DNA of 64,000 bases. Origin: QIAW01 sp035487295. GTDB lineage: Bacteria; Acidobacteriota; Terriglobia; Terriglobales; Acidobacteriaceae. A program made the position numbers and the translations under genes. Numbering within the stretch: position 1 is the stretch's first letter; each line of letters starts with the position of its first letter. The notes under the pieces were generated by a model. That model ran no database searches, was not told the DNA's origin, and worked only from the letters and a program-made list of their open reading frames with translations. The stretch covers positions 183,282 through 247,281 of the forward strand of contig DATHMH010000013.1 of NCBI GenBank assembly GCA_035487295.1, given 5' to 3'. Shown here in pieces: positions 9,167 through 17,414 of the stretch.

Positions 9167-10929
9167 GCGAACAACGATTCAACGACAAATATGAGCTGCG
9201 CGAGCATGATGTCCTGATCATTGGTGCCGGGGGCGCGGGACTGCGCGCCGCTATCGAAGCCCTGGCCCAGGGCGCGAGCGTGGGCGTGATCTGCAAGTCC
9301 CTTCTCGGCAAGGCGCACACTGTCATGGCTGAAGGCGGCGTGGCCGCTGCCCTGGCCAACGTGGACCCGGCCGACAACTGGCGCACCCACTTCCGCGACA
9401 CCATGAATGGCGGCAAGCGGCTGAACAACTGGCGCATGGCGCAACTGCACGCACAGGAGGCACCGGACCGAGTGCGCGAACTGGAGCAGTGGGGCGCGCT
9501 TTTTGACCGCACTCCCGATGGACGCATCCTGCAGCGCGCTTTTGGCGGGCATACGTATAAGAGACTTGCCCACGTGGGCGACCGCACCGGGTTGGAGATG
9601 ATCCGCACGCTGCAAGACCGCGGGGTCGCGCTCGGCTTTGACGTTTACATGGAGTGCACGGTCACGCGCCTGCTCAAAGACGGCAACCGCATCGCCGGGG
9701 CGTTTGCTTATTGGCGCGAGCAGGGGCGCTTCATCGTTTTTAAAGCCAAATCAATCGTGATTGCCACCGGCGGCATCGGTAAAGCCTGGCGGGTCACCTC
9801 GAACTCATGGGAGTACACCGGCGACGGCATGGCGCTGGCCTACGATGCCGGCGCCGAGCTGATGGACCTGGAGTTTGTGCAGTTCCATCCTACCGGCATG
9901 GTGTGGCCGCCGGGAGTGCAGGGAATCCTGGTGACTGAAGCGGTGCGCGGCGAAGGCGGCATTTTGCGCAACAAGAACGGCGAGCGCTTCATGGAAAAAT
10001 ACGATCCACAGCGCCTGGAGCTTTCCACGCGCGACGTTGTGGCGCGCTCCATCTATACAGAAGTGCGCGAAGGGCGCGGCAGCGAGCACGGCGGCGCTTA
10101 TCTCGACATTTCGCACAAGCCGGCAGAATATGTGAAGCGCAAGCTACCCAGCATGTATCACCAGTTCAAAGAACTTGCGGACGTGGATATCACCGCCGGG
10201 CCTATGGAAGTTGGTCCGACGTGCCATTATGTGATGGGCGGTATCAAGGTCGAAGCGGAGACCGCGCAATCCACACTGCCAGGACTGTTTGCCGCGGGCG
10301 AAGCGGCTGCGGGGCTGCATGGCGCTAATCGCCTGGGCGGCAATTCCCTCTCTGACCTTCTGGTCTTCGGCCGGCGCGCCGGACTGGCCGCCGCCGAATA
10401 CGCCAAGAAGACTTCTGCGCTCAAAGTTGATCCGCAGCAGGTTGCAGAGGCTGAGCGCGAGATGCTGGCGCCCTTCGAACGAACCGACGGTGAATCGCCT
10501 TATACAGTCCACCATGATCTGCAAGAGATCATGCAAAGTTTAGTTGGAATCTTCCGCGTGGAAGAAGACCTGCAGCGCGCCATGGGTGAGCTGGAAAAAC
10601 TAAAACAGCGCGCCGCCAAGGTGCGTGTGGAGGGGTCGCGCATGTTCAATCCGGGCTGGCACCTGGCCCGCGACCTGAAAAACATGCTTACCATATCGGA
10701 AGCAGTCACGCGCAGCGCCATCGCGCGCAAGGAAAGCCGGGGAGCGCACAGCCGCATTGATTATCCGGGGCTCGACGCTGCGTGGGGCAAGCAGAATAAT
10801 ATTATCCAGCGCGATGGCGATGCCATGCGCCTGCGGCAGTCTCCGCTGCCGGAGGTGCCTGAAGAATTGAAGCAGGTTTTGGAAGAGAAGGCGGCGGAGA
10901 GCAAGACGGCGGTTACGCAGAAGAGTTAG
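9163..10929 (+). CDS. sdhA: Succinate dehydrogenase flavoprotein subunit
   Basis: This 588-residue protein oxidises succinate to fumarate in the TCA cycle and complex II. The Rossmann FAD site GAGGAG is at residues 21-26. KAHTVMAEGG at 50-59 carries the His expected to bind FAD covalently (His52). Substrate-site segments include QFHPTGM and GGHTYKRLAHVGDRTG, and the C-terminal FAD contact is HGANRLGGNSLSDLLVFGRRAG. I take the GTG at 9163 that overlaps the anchor gene stop. A longer in-frame extension upstream only reads through the anchor gene. Motif wording such as KSLLGKAHTVMAEGG and WPPGVQGILVTE is close to mycobacterial Sdh1 as I remember it, and less like the proteobacterial enzyme. Confidence 0.96.
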   Translation: MSEQRFNDKYELREHDVLIIGAGGAGLRAAIEALAQGASVGVICKSLLGKAHTVMAEGGVAAALANVDPADNWRTHFRDTMNGGKRLNNWRMAQLHAQEAPDRVRELEQWGALFDRTPDGRILQRAFGGHTYKRLAHVGDRTGLEMIRTLQDRGVALGFDVYMECTVTRLLKDGNRIAGAFAYWREQGRFIVFKAKSIVIATGGIGKAWRVTSNSWEYTGDGMALAYDAGAELMDLEFVQFHPTGMVWPPGVQGILVTEAVRGEGGILRNKNGERFMEKYDPQRLELSTRDVVARSIYTEVREGRGSEHGGAYLDISHKPAEYVKRKLPSMYHQFKELADVDITAGPMEVGPTCHYVMGGIKVEAETAQSTLPGLFAAGEAAAGLHGANRLGGNSLSDLLVFGRRAGLAAAEYAKKTSALKVDPQQVAEAEREMLAPFERTDGESPYTVHHDLQEIMQSLVGIFRVEEDLQRAMGELEKLKQRAAKVRVEGSRMFNPGWHLARDLKNMLTISEAVTRSAIARKESRGAHSRIDYPGLDAAWGKQNNIIQRDGDAMRLRQSPLPEVPEELKQVLEEKAAESKTAVTQKS

Positions 10930-10935
10930 AAGGAA

Positions 10936-11149
10936 TTTCACCACGGAGACACAGAGGCACAGAGGATTGAATCATTGGGCCATTGAGTCATCGGGTCATT
11001 GAGTCATTTTTGATTGGATAATTGAGTAATCGGGTAATTGAGTAATTGTTAGTGCAATCTTATGGCTTGGGAAATTACGCAATTACCCGATTACTCAATT
11101 CAATGACTCAATGGCCCGATGACTCAATTCTCTGCCTCCATGGTGAAAT
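10936..11149. repeat. Long composite inverted repeat between sdhA and sdhB
   Basis: The two arms carry the same three word blocks in mirrored order. From outside inwards these are TTTCACCAYGGAG..CAGAG, then copies of ATTGAGTCATCGGGYCATTG, then copies of ATTGAGTAATCGGGTAATTG. A centre of roughly 30 bases near 11050-11080 separates the arms. The whole 214 bases could form a long imperfect hairpin in RNA or a cruciform in DNA. It splits the sdh operon: only 19 bases separate it from the sdhB ATG. It could act as a processing, attenuation or stability element on the sdh transcript. Confidence 0.75.
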
Positions 11150-11168
11150 TGCAGCTAGGAAAAAAATA

Positions 11169-11954
11169 ATGGCAACGGCAACCCAATCAGCAAACCCGAC
11201 AACGGCCGGCAGCAAGACGGCCGAGGCCACACTGAAAATTTTCCGCGGTGATAGCGTAGGCGGCGCTCCCGTGGAATATCGTGTTCCCATTGCGCCCGGC
11301 ATGGTGGTGCTCGACGCGTTGCACTACGTGCAGGCGCACCAGGCGTCTGATCTGGCGGTGCGCTGGAACTGCAAGGCCGGCAAGTGCGGCTCGTGCTCGG
11401 CCGAAGTGAACGGCAAGCCGCGCCTTACCTGCAAGACCCGCATGGATGCATTGCCGCTGAACGAGCCCATTACCATTGCGCCCATGAAGTCGTTCCCCGT
11501 GATCAAAGACCTGGTCACCGACGTCTCGTTCAACTATCGCGTGAACAAAAAGATTCCGCCCTTCACGCCGGCTCCGAATACGGAATGGAAGATGGACCAA
11601 CGCGATGTTGACCGGGTGCAGGAGTTCCGCAAGTGCATCGAGTGCTTCCTGTGCCAGAATGTCTGCCACGTGCTGCGCGACCACAAGAAGCAAGACCAGT
11701 TTGCTGGGCCGCGATTTTTTGTGCGCGTTGCCGGGCTGGAGATGCATCCTTTAGATAGCGTGTCGCGGACGCCGTTGCTGAAAGAGGAACTCGGGCTGGG
11801 GTACTGCAACATTACGAAATGCTGCACGGAAGTTTGTCCGGAAGATATTCATATCACCGATAATGCCATTATTCCACTGAAAGAGCGAGTGGTGGATGAA
11901 TACTACGATCCAGTGCTGGCGCTGGTGCGCAAGATTAAGAAAGCGGTAAGTTGA
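11169..11954 (+). CDS. sdhB: Succinate dehydrogenase iron-sulfur subunit
   Basis: This 261-residue electron-transfer subunit of complex II begins at ATG 11169. The in-frame extension upstream of it is translated repeat sequence. The 2Fe-2S ferredoxin domain has Cys68, Cys73, Cys76 and Cys88 (CKAGKCGSCS...LTC). The C-terminal alpha-helical ferredoxin domain has two clusters: CIECFLCQNVCH at 156-167 and CNITKCCTEVCPEDI at about 213-227. The last motif has the CP needed for the 4Fe-4S/3Fe-4S sites. It is separated from sdhA by the 214-base inverted repeat but otherwise belongs to the same operon. Confidence 0.96.
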   Translation: MATATQSANPTTAGSKTAEATLKIFRGDSVGGAPVEYRVPIAPGMVVLDALHYVQAHQASDLAVRWNCKAGKCGSCSAEVNGKPRLTCKTRMDALPLNEPITIAPMKSFPVIKDLVTDVSFNYRVNKKIPPFTPAPNTEWKMDQRDVDRVQEFRKCIECFLCQNVCHVLRDHKKQDQFAGPRFFVRVAGLEMHPLDSVSRTPLLKEELGLGYCNITKCCTEVCPEDIHITDNAIIPLKERVVDEYYDPVLALVRKIKKAVS

Positions 11955-12045
11955 GAGTAGCTTTTAGCTTTTAGCTTGCAGCTCTTCAGGAAATGCAAAA
12001 ATGTTCTTTTGTAGAATATTATTTGCATAAAAGCGAGAGGGTGTT

Positions 12046-12555
12046 ATGGAACTCGAGCTGAAATCCATCTCTATGACAGGCGTCATAGAAGCTAACGCCA
12101 AAGCTGAGCACTACCGTTTGCTCAACCAGCCCAAAGAAGCGGAATCGATTTGTCTCGACGTGCTGGCCGCCGATCCGGAAAACCAGACTGCGCTGCGCAA
12201 CCTGGGACTTGCCATCACCGACCAGTTCACTGGCCATCCCACGGACCGGTATGCTGAAGTTGAAGCGGCATTCAATGGCCTCACCAATAAGTACGAGCGG
12301 CTTTACTACACGGGAATTCTGCATGAGCGTCGCGTCAAGGCGCAGCTTGCCGCTGGCCGCCCACCCCACACTCTGCTGGTCACCTTGGAAGAAGCGCTGC
12401 GCTGCTTCAAGGAGGCGGGGGCTATTCGTCCGCCGGCCAATGATGATTCCATTCTGCGCTGGAATAGTTGCATTCGCCTGCTCAAAGAGCATAGCGACGC
12501 TGAATGGCACAAAGATACGGAAGTCGTGGACGTGGGCGATAGCCACTCGTTCTGA
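12046..12555 (+). CDS. Small TPR-like protein of unknown role
   Basis: This 169-residue cytoplasmic protein has no signal peptide. Helical repeats are visible, the clearest being AEHYRLLNQPKEAESICLDV followed by LAADPENQTALRNLGLA, which is one TPR unit with the characteristic A..N.G/LA pattern. A second, weaker helix pair follows (LLVTLEEALRCFKEAGAIRPPANDD). It lies 119 bases upstream of the radical SAM gene on the same strand and may form an operon with it. Acidobacterial radical SAM genes are sometimes accompanied by such scaffold proteins, but no function can be assigned. Confidence 0.65.
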   Translation: MELELKSISMTGVIEANAKAEHYRLLNQPKEAESICLDVLAADPENQTALRNLGLAITDQFTGHPTDRYAEVEAAFNGLTNKYERLYYTGILHERRVKAQLAAGRPPHTLLVTLEEALRCFKEAGAIRPPANDDSILRWNSCIRLLKEHSDAEWHKDTEVVDVGDSHSF

Positions 12556-12674
12556 TCGCACAACGGCCATACGTTGCCAGCCAAGCATGTTGAGGTGTAA
12601 GGTAAATGAATCTCAGTGCCCGCACAGGGTTGTGGCCTAACCTCACTACGAATCTTCAGCAAGGGAGTAATTGA

Positions 12675-14171
12675 ATGAACATCTTGCTGCTCTCCATGCC
12701 TGATTCTTTCGAGCACATGCCTTCCATCGTCATCCGCATGCCCAATGGCGCGCTCACTTCGCTGGCGGGAAATGTCGATCCGCATCACCAGGTGGCGGTT
12801 GCCGATTTGATCCTGGCGCAAAAGAGTGTGCGGCAGACGGTGGAAAAGCTGGTGCGCGAGTGGAAGCCGCAAGTTGTTGGGCTCTCGGTAATGACTTTTC
12901 AGCGCAAGACTGCCATCAAGATCATCGCTCTTATCCGCTCGCTGAAGCCGGATGTGAAGGTGGCTGTAGGCGGCTATGATCCCAGCCTGGCGTCTGAACC
13001 TTATATGACAGAGGATGCCGGCGTGGACTTCATCATTCGCGGCGAAGGTGAGCTGACGTTTCGCGAACTGGTGCGTACTTTAGAAAACGGAAGCTCATTC
13101 GACAATCTTTCGGGGCTGTCGTATCGCGTGGAAGGCAAATGGCGTCACAATCCTGCTCGTCCAGTGCATTCCCTGGATGGGAACGAGATTCGCCTTCCTA
13201 ACCGCAAGGCGCGCGTGCTCAGCGGCTACACCATGCTGGGACGCCAGGTAGATGTGATCGAAACCTCGCGCGGCTGCACCTACGATTGCAGCTTCTGCTC
13301 CATCATCGCCATGCGGGGGCGTAACTTTCATACGTACTCGTTCGAGCGCGTGCTGGCCGATATTCGTGACGCCCGCGAACACGGAGCACGATGCATCTTC
13401 CTGGTGGATGACAACATAACCCTCAACGTCCACCGCTTCGAGGCGCTGTGCCATGCCATTATTGACGCCGGGTGCAACGATATTGAGTACTTCATTCAGG
13501 GCATGACTTCGGCCATTGCCAATCATGGTGAAACATTGGCGCCGCTGATGCGGCAGGCCGGCTTTCGTTACGTCTTCCTGGGCATTGAAAATATCTTGGA
13601 AGACGACCTGCAATTCCTTCGCGCCAGCGCCAAGAACCGCGAGCGCGGCCAGCAGGGCCAGACTGTGGGCAATGCGACCATGAAGGCAATTGAGCATATA
13701 CACCGCAACAAAATGTATGTGGTGGGCGGGCTGATTGTCGGCAATCCCGGCGATACCCGCGAATCTGTGAACGCCAACCTCGAGTTTGCCCGCCGCTACG
13801 TGGATTGGCCTTACATTCAGCATCCCACGCCCTATCCGGGAACGCCTATGACGAAAGACTTTGTCGAGCGCAGCCTGCTGGTGAACGAACGGGTGGAGGA
13901 ATACGACGGAACTACGGCCGTGGTCCGCTCCGAACATCTGGATACGGAAGAGATCGAGTTTCTGCGCTGGCGCAAGGAGCGCTGGATCAAGCTTGCCTAT
14001 TTTCCTAACGCACTGCGGCACAGCCCCAAATTTGTCTTGCGCAACAGCACTAAGATGCTGGCGCACCTGTTTCGCGGATGCACCCTGCGCACTTTGCTGG
14101 GACTGGAAGATGAACGCGTGGCCTTCCGGCGTTATCGTGAGCTAAGAGCGGCAGAGCGGGCGTATATCTAG
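12675..14171 (+). CDS. B12-binding domain radical SAM protein
   Basis: This 498-residue enzyme has a cobalamin-binding-like Rossmann domain at about residues 1-140 (VVGLSVMTFQ, VAVGGYDPS, DFIIRGEGELTFRELV). No DxHxxG cobalamin His motif is evident, so B12 may bind base-off without His, or not at all. The radical SAM core follows with CTYDCSFC at residues 201-208, the three Cys that hold the 4Fe-4S cluster, then FLVDDNIT, the usual second-strand motif. The C-terminal 100 residues are family-specific. Members methylate or rearrange unactivated carbons in lipid, hopanoid, chlorophyll or antibiotic pathways. Nothing next to it identifies the substrate. Confidence 0.9.
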   Translation: MNILLLSMPDSFEHMPSIVIRMPNGALTSLAGNVDPHHQVAVADLILAQKSVRQTVEKLVREWKPQVVGLSVMTFQRKTAIKIIALIRSLKPDVKVAVGGYDPSLASEPYMTEDAGVDFIIRGEGELTFRELVRTLENGSSFDNLSGLSYRVEGKWRHNPARPVHSLDGNEIRLPNRKARVLSGYTMLGRQVDVIETSRGCTYDCSFCSIIAMRGRNFHTYSFERVLADIRDAREHGARCIFLVDDNITLNVHRFEALCHAIIDAGCNDIEYFIQGMTSAIANHGETLAPLMRQAGFRYVFLGIENILEDDLQFLRASAKNRERGQQGQTVGNATMKAIEHIHRNKMYVVGGLIVGNPGDTRESVNANLEFARRYVDWPYIQHPTPYPGTPMTKDFVERSLLVNERVEEYDGTTAVVRSEHLDTEEIEFLRWRKERWIKLAYFPNALRHSPKFVLRNSTKMLAHLFRGCTLRTLLGLEDERVAFRRYRELRAAERAYI

Positions 14172-14188
14172 CGGTCAGCAGTCAGCTT

Positions 14189-15274
14189 TCATGCTTTGCC
14201 GTGAAACACCCCCACCAGCTCAATAATCAGAATAATCACCACCATCACTTCCAGGACAAATGCCCGGCTCTGGTGGAACTGGTCGACCATGAAGCGATAC
14301 AGCTCTTCGGCTGTGGTCAGTTTTTCCTGCACCAGATTTTTATAATCGGGAACACCTACCTTGGCGGCAGCCAGGCGGTAGAGCCGGGCAGAAAACATGT
14401 CACTCAGGAACTTCACCGCATTGTCTACACGTTCGGTGAGCTCGGTGACCTCGAGCAGCACGGTTTGCAGACGCGAAGCCGAGCTGGCCATTCGCCAGCG
14501 GTCAAAGATGCTTCCTTTACGTTCCAGCGACTTATATACGCCCGCCAGCTCGCCCGTCAGCAGTTCGTCGTAGTGGCGAAATTCCAGCAACTGTGAATTG
14601 GCGTACTCCAACAGCTGAATGGCGGTTTGCGCGCCGGGTTCGGTATCGTAAATGAAGGCGGCATTCCAGCCGATGACCGCCAGATCGCGCGGATAGTAGG
14701 AAATGCTCGACTGAATGACCTCGCTCTGTTCGCTCTCGGAGAGAGAGGCGGTCTCGCCGCGGACGATCTGCGCAATTTCAGCGCCGTGAGCGCGCACCAG
14801 GTCGGTCGCCGAAGCGCTGCCGGGAGCTTCCTTCAAAGCGAAGATGAAATAATCTTCATTGAGCCAGTCGGTGTAAGGTTTGACCAGGGCGGGAGCGGCA
14901 ATCTTCAGCTTTTCACGCGCCATGGCGGTCGCAAATCGTTCCAGCCGGCTCTCTGACATCCAATGGCTCGAGAGCTTGACCAGGGCGCCCCAATCGCCCC
15001 TGAAAGGAAGCTCGAAGATCAGGCTGGTGACCCCGTAGTCGTAATACTTGATGGTTGCCTGGATGGGAGCGCTGCCGTCGATGGCAAAAGATTCCAGCGG
15101 CTCGACGACCGGAGGGCGAAGAAATTGGGGGTTTTCATAAGCCGCATGCTTCTGCAACCCTGCCCCCACGCACCTCGGTCCGAGAATTTGGCGCAGTTGT
15201 TCGAGATTGATCTCTTCGCAAACGTCGAAGAGATATAAGACCAGGACCTTGCCCTGCAGGGACACTTCTTCCAT
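14189..15274 (-). CDS. RMD1/YagE family protein (DUF155)
   Basis: This 361-residue protein ends in a single hydrophobic helix near the C terminus (LEVMVVIILIIELVGVF, about residues 340-356), the hallmark of the RMD1/DUF155 family, in which a soluble domain is tail-anchored in the membrane. An acidic helical region with many Glu/Leu (LLEVTELTERVDNAVKFLSD) precedes the anchor and could form a coiled coil. Eukaryotic members are mitochondrial and needed for organellar translation or sporulation, while the bacterial role is unknown. It converges with the radical SAM gene with only 17 bases between them. Confidence 0.78.
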   Translation of the reverse strand: MEEVSLQGKVLVLYLFDVCEEINLEQLRQILGPRCVGAGLQKHAAYENPQFLRPPVVEPLESFAIDGSAPIQATIKYYDYGVTSLIFELPFRGDWGALVKLSSHWMSESRLERFATAMAREKLKIAAPALVKPYTDWLNEDYFIFALKEAPGSASATDLVRAHGAEIAQIVRGETASLSESEQSEVIQSSISYYPRDLAVIGWNAAFIYDTEPGAQTAIQLLEYANSQLLEFRHYDELLTGELAGVYKSLERKGSIFDRWRMASSASRLQTVLLEVTELTERVDNAVKFLSDMFSARLYRLAAAKVGVPDYKNLVQEKLTTAEELYRFMVDQFHQSRAFVLEVMVVIILIIELVGVFHGKA

Positions 15275-15729
15275 ATAATTCCCGCTCTAAGAAAGGATAA
15301 AAGAAAATAAGGCTGGAAGCGAAGTCGAATGAAGGCAATTTGCCGCCTATCAATGTCCAATGCAAAGAGCAGTCTCGCAGGAGAATAAAACGCAAGATTC
15401 CTTCGGCAGGCCAGGACAGGCTTTTTCACGCCAAAAATGGGGTTCAGCGAGGGCAAATGCAAATGGGAGCGCTGCCGCATTGCAATGAATGACGCGATGG
15501 TGCAGCGTTCCGAAGTACCTTCGGGCTCCTAAAAAAGCGCTGCTTCCACCTGCGGCCCGGTAAGGTCCCGGCAGACAAACGCATTCTTGCCAGGATTTAA
15601 CGGGAATTCGAAACAGCCCTGCCGCAACGAAGTTATTCCCAAATCGGAATGGACTCTGATATGCTTAGTATGGAGTTATTCACTCTACCTTCCCCAGTTG
15701 TTGTAAAAATTAACTCGCGAGGAATTTAA
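15275..15729. other. Non-coding gap of 455 bases, no gene recognised
   Basis: This divergent gap separates the RMD1-like gene from the Fis-like gene. It holds GC-rich segments with local complementarity (for example GCGCTGCCGC..GCAGCG and GAAGTACCTTCGGGC) but no clear riboswitch core, no tRNA and no ORF with a ribosome binding site. The AT-rich 60 bases before 15730 presumably carry the promoter of the downstream gene. Confidence 0.5.
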
Positions 15730-15960
15730 GTGCCCAAATCAAAGAAGAGCAGAAGCAAGAAGTCGGCAGCAGCCAGTCCCAGATACTCGAAAGACGCTCT
15801 GGCCAAGTTGCGGAAAAAATACAAAATCAAGAAGTGGAGAGAGATGCAGAACCTGGCGATTGACAAGGCCATGCGGGCCACCAAGGGTGACAAGTTGCTG
15901 GTAGCAGCCTTACTGGGCGTGGGGAAGACGACGATTTACCGGCGCCTCAACACACACTAG
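15730..15960 (+). CDS. Small Fis-type helix-turn-helix DNA-binding protein
   Basis: This 76-residue, strongly basic protein starts at GTG 15730 behind GCGAGGAA. A Lys/Ser/Arg-rich N-terminal tail (residues 1-20) is followed by a helical domain. The last 40 residues match the Fis/HTH_8 fold seen at the C terminus of sigma-54 activators: A...A...T.GD...AA..LGVGKTTIYRRL, with the recognition helix in GVGKTTIYRRL. No AAA+ or receiver domain is attached, so it is a free-standing DNA-binding module. It may be a nucleoid-associated or local regulator. Confidence 0.72.
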   Translation: MPKSKKSRSKKSAAASPRYSKDALAKLRKKYKIKKWREMQNLAIDKAMRATKGDKLLVAALLGVGKTTIYRRLNTH

Positions 15961-16123
15961 CATTTCATTCGGGTCGCCTGCTTCGAGCCAAAGACGTCCG
16001 TGGAATAATCCTGTCGCCTCTCGCTGCCGCCAAAATTTTTCTTACTAATTCCGGCAGCCGCGATCACGGCCTAATTTTCGGAGCAGGCATATCCAAATAG
16101 CCGCGCTGCGCCAGCGAAGCCTT

Positions 16124-17395
16124 ATGGCAACCTCGGCAACCAATCCAACCACGACCGCCACCCCGATTCTCGACTGCGTTCAAACTTTACCCAAGCGCAA
16201 GCGCTGGAAGAGGTGGGTGGGATGGACCATCTGGATTGCGGTTATTCTTACGCTCCCGTGGAGCGGTGAGCTGACCCAACACTCCACGTACTGGGGCGCA
16301 ATGCTTCACGTCGTGGACCTGACCGCCAAGACATTTTTCGGAACCATGTTGCCGCCTGCCGGGGCCTCGGCTATCTTCGGTCTCTTACTGGTCTGGCTGG
16401 CGCTCTATTGCGCGCTTATCATTCACGAACTCGGCCATATAGTCGCAGGTCTGACGGTTCGTTTTCAGGCAAATTTTTTAATCATTTATCCGTTTCGCTT
16501 TACCCGCACTCGCACCGGATGGGCGGTAAGGCGTGAAAGGCTGGCTTCCGTTTCAGGAGCGGCTTCCATGTTGCCGCAAAGTTTCGAACACCTTCGGCCC
16601 CGGCTCATGATTTACGTATTGGGCGGTCCTGCGGCCAACTTGCTGACGTTCATGCTATTGAGGGCGTGGCTTCCAAACATGGCACAGGCTCCGGACCAGA
16701 CAATTTTGTTTCTGGACTCGCTGGCAAACCTGTCTTTGTTCTTAGGCGCTGCTAATCTTCTCCCCTTTCAGGCTCGTGGGTTCCAGTCTGACGGCGCTCG
16801 CGTCTTGATGGCCGCGGCCAAAGAGCGCAAATTTCTCCGCTGGTACGCGCTGGTTCGCCTGAGCACATCCATTGCCGGGGGTATACGGGCGCGCGATCTT
16901 GACCCGGCAGTGATTCAACAGGCGCTGGAATTAAATGACAGCTCCGGCGACTGGCTGCGCGCTAACCTTATTGCCTACTCCTGGGCTGCTGACCGTGAAG
17001 ATGTTGCCGTAGCCGCAGCTTCCCTGGAAAAATGCCTGGCTTATGCGGGCAAACTGCCTAACAAGACCCGATGCTTTCTTATGTTGGAGGCTGCCGTGTT
17101 TCAGGGATGGTATCGGGAAGATGCGGGGCGCGCAGCTCACTGGATGAACCTTGCCGGCGCCGCTCGCAAGCGGCTACCGGCACTTTATCGCTTACGTCCG
17201 GAGATTGCTGTCGCATGGGCCGATGGTCATTCCGCTGAAGCCGAAACCAAGCTGCAGGAAGCAATCGCAGAAGTGCGTAAAATGCCTGCCAATGCGGCCC
17301 GTGATCGGCTGGAGACCAGCATGACAGAATGGCAGCAGAAGATGCAGCTTCGGCTGCAAGCGCGTCAGACAAATTCAGCCGCAAGCAGTTATTGA
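16124..17395 (+). CDS. M50 (site-2-protease-like) membrane metallopeptidase homolog
   Basis: This 423-residue protein has hydrophobic segments at about residues 33-45, 80-100, 150-175 and 185-205. The zinc motif HELGH is at residues 101-105 inside the second helix, as in site-2 proteases. A second M50-like motif (QSDGARVLMAA) follows about 110 residues later and would supply the third zinc ligand Asp. The C-terminal third (about 230-415) is soluble and helical with repeat-like Ala-rich helices, resembling TPR units (DREDVAVAAASLEKCLAYA). Such proteases cut transmembrane anti-sigma factors or signal peptides, and no target is adjacent. Confidence 0.78.
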   Translation: MATSATNPTTTATPILDCVQTLPKRKRWKRWVGWTIWIAVILTLPWSGELTQHSTYWGAMLHVVDLTAKTFFGTMLPPAGASAIFGLLLVWLALYCALIIHELGHIVAGLTVRFQANFLIIYPFRFTRTRTGWAVRRERLASVSGAASMLPQSFEHLRPRLMIYVLGGPAANLLTFMLLRAWLPNMAQAPDQTILFLDSLANLSLFLGAANLLPFQARGFQSDGARVLMAAAKERKFLRWYALVRLSTSIAGGIRARDLDPAVIQQALELNDSSGDWLRANLIAYSWAADREDVAVAAASLEKCLAYAGKLPNKTRCFLMLEAAVFQGWYREDAGRAAHWMNLAGAARKRLPALYRLRPEIAVAWADGHSAEAETKLQEAIAEVRKMPANAARDRLETSMTEWQQKMQLRLQARQTNSAASSY

Positions 17396-17414
17396 TACCT
17401 GCAAAGAGGTGCGC

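Noticed and set aside
10960..11130. CRISPR array
   Set aside because: The short words repeat irregularly without constant repeat length or unique spacers, and the arms are inverted, so this is not CRISPR. The same holds for the other repeat tracts.
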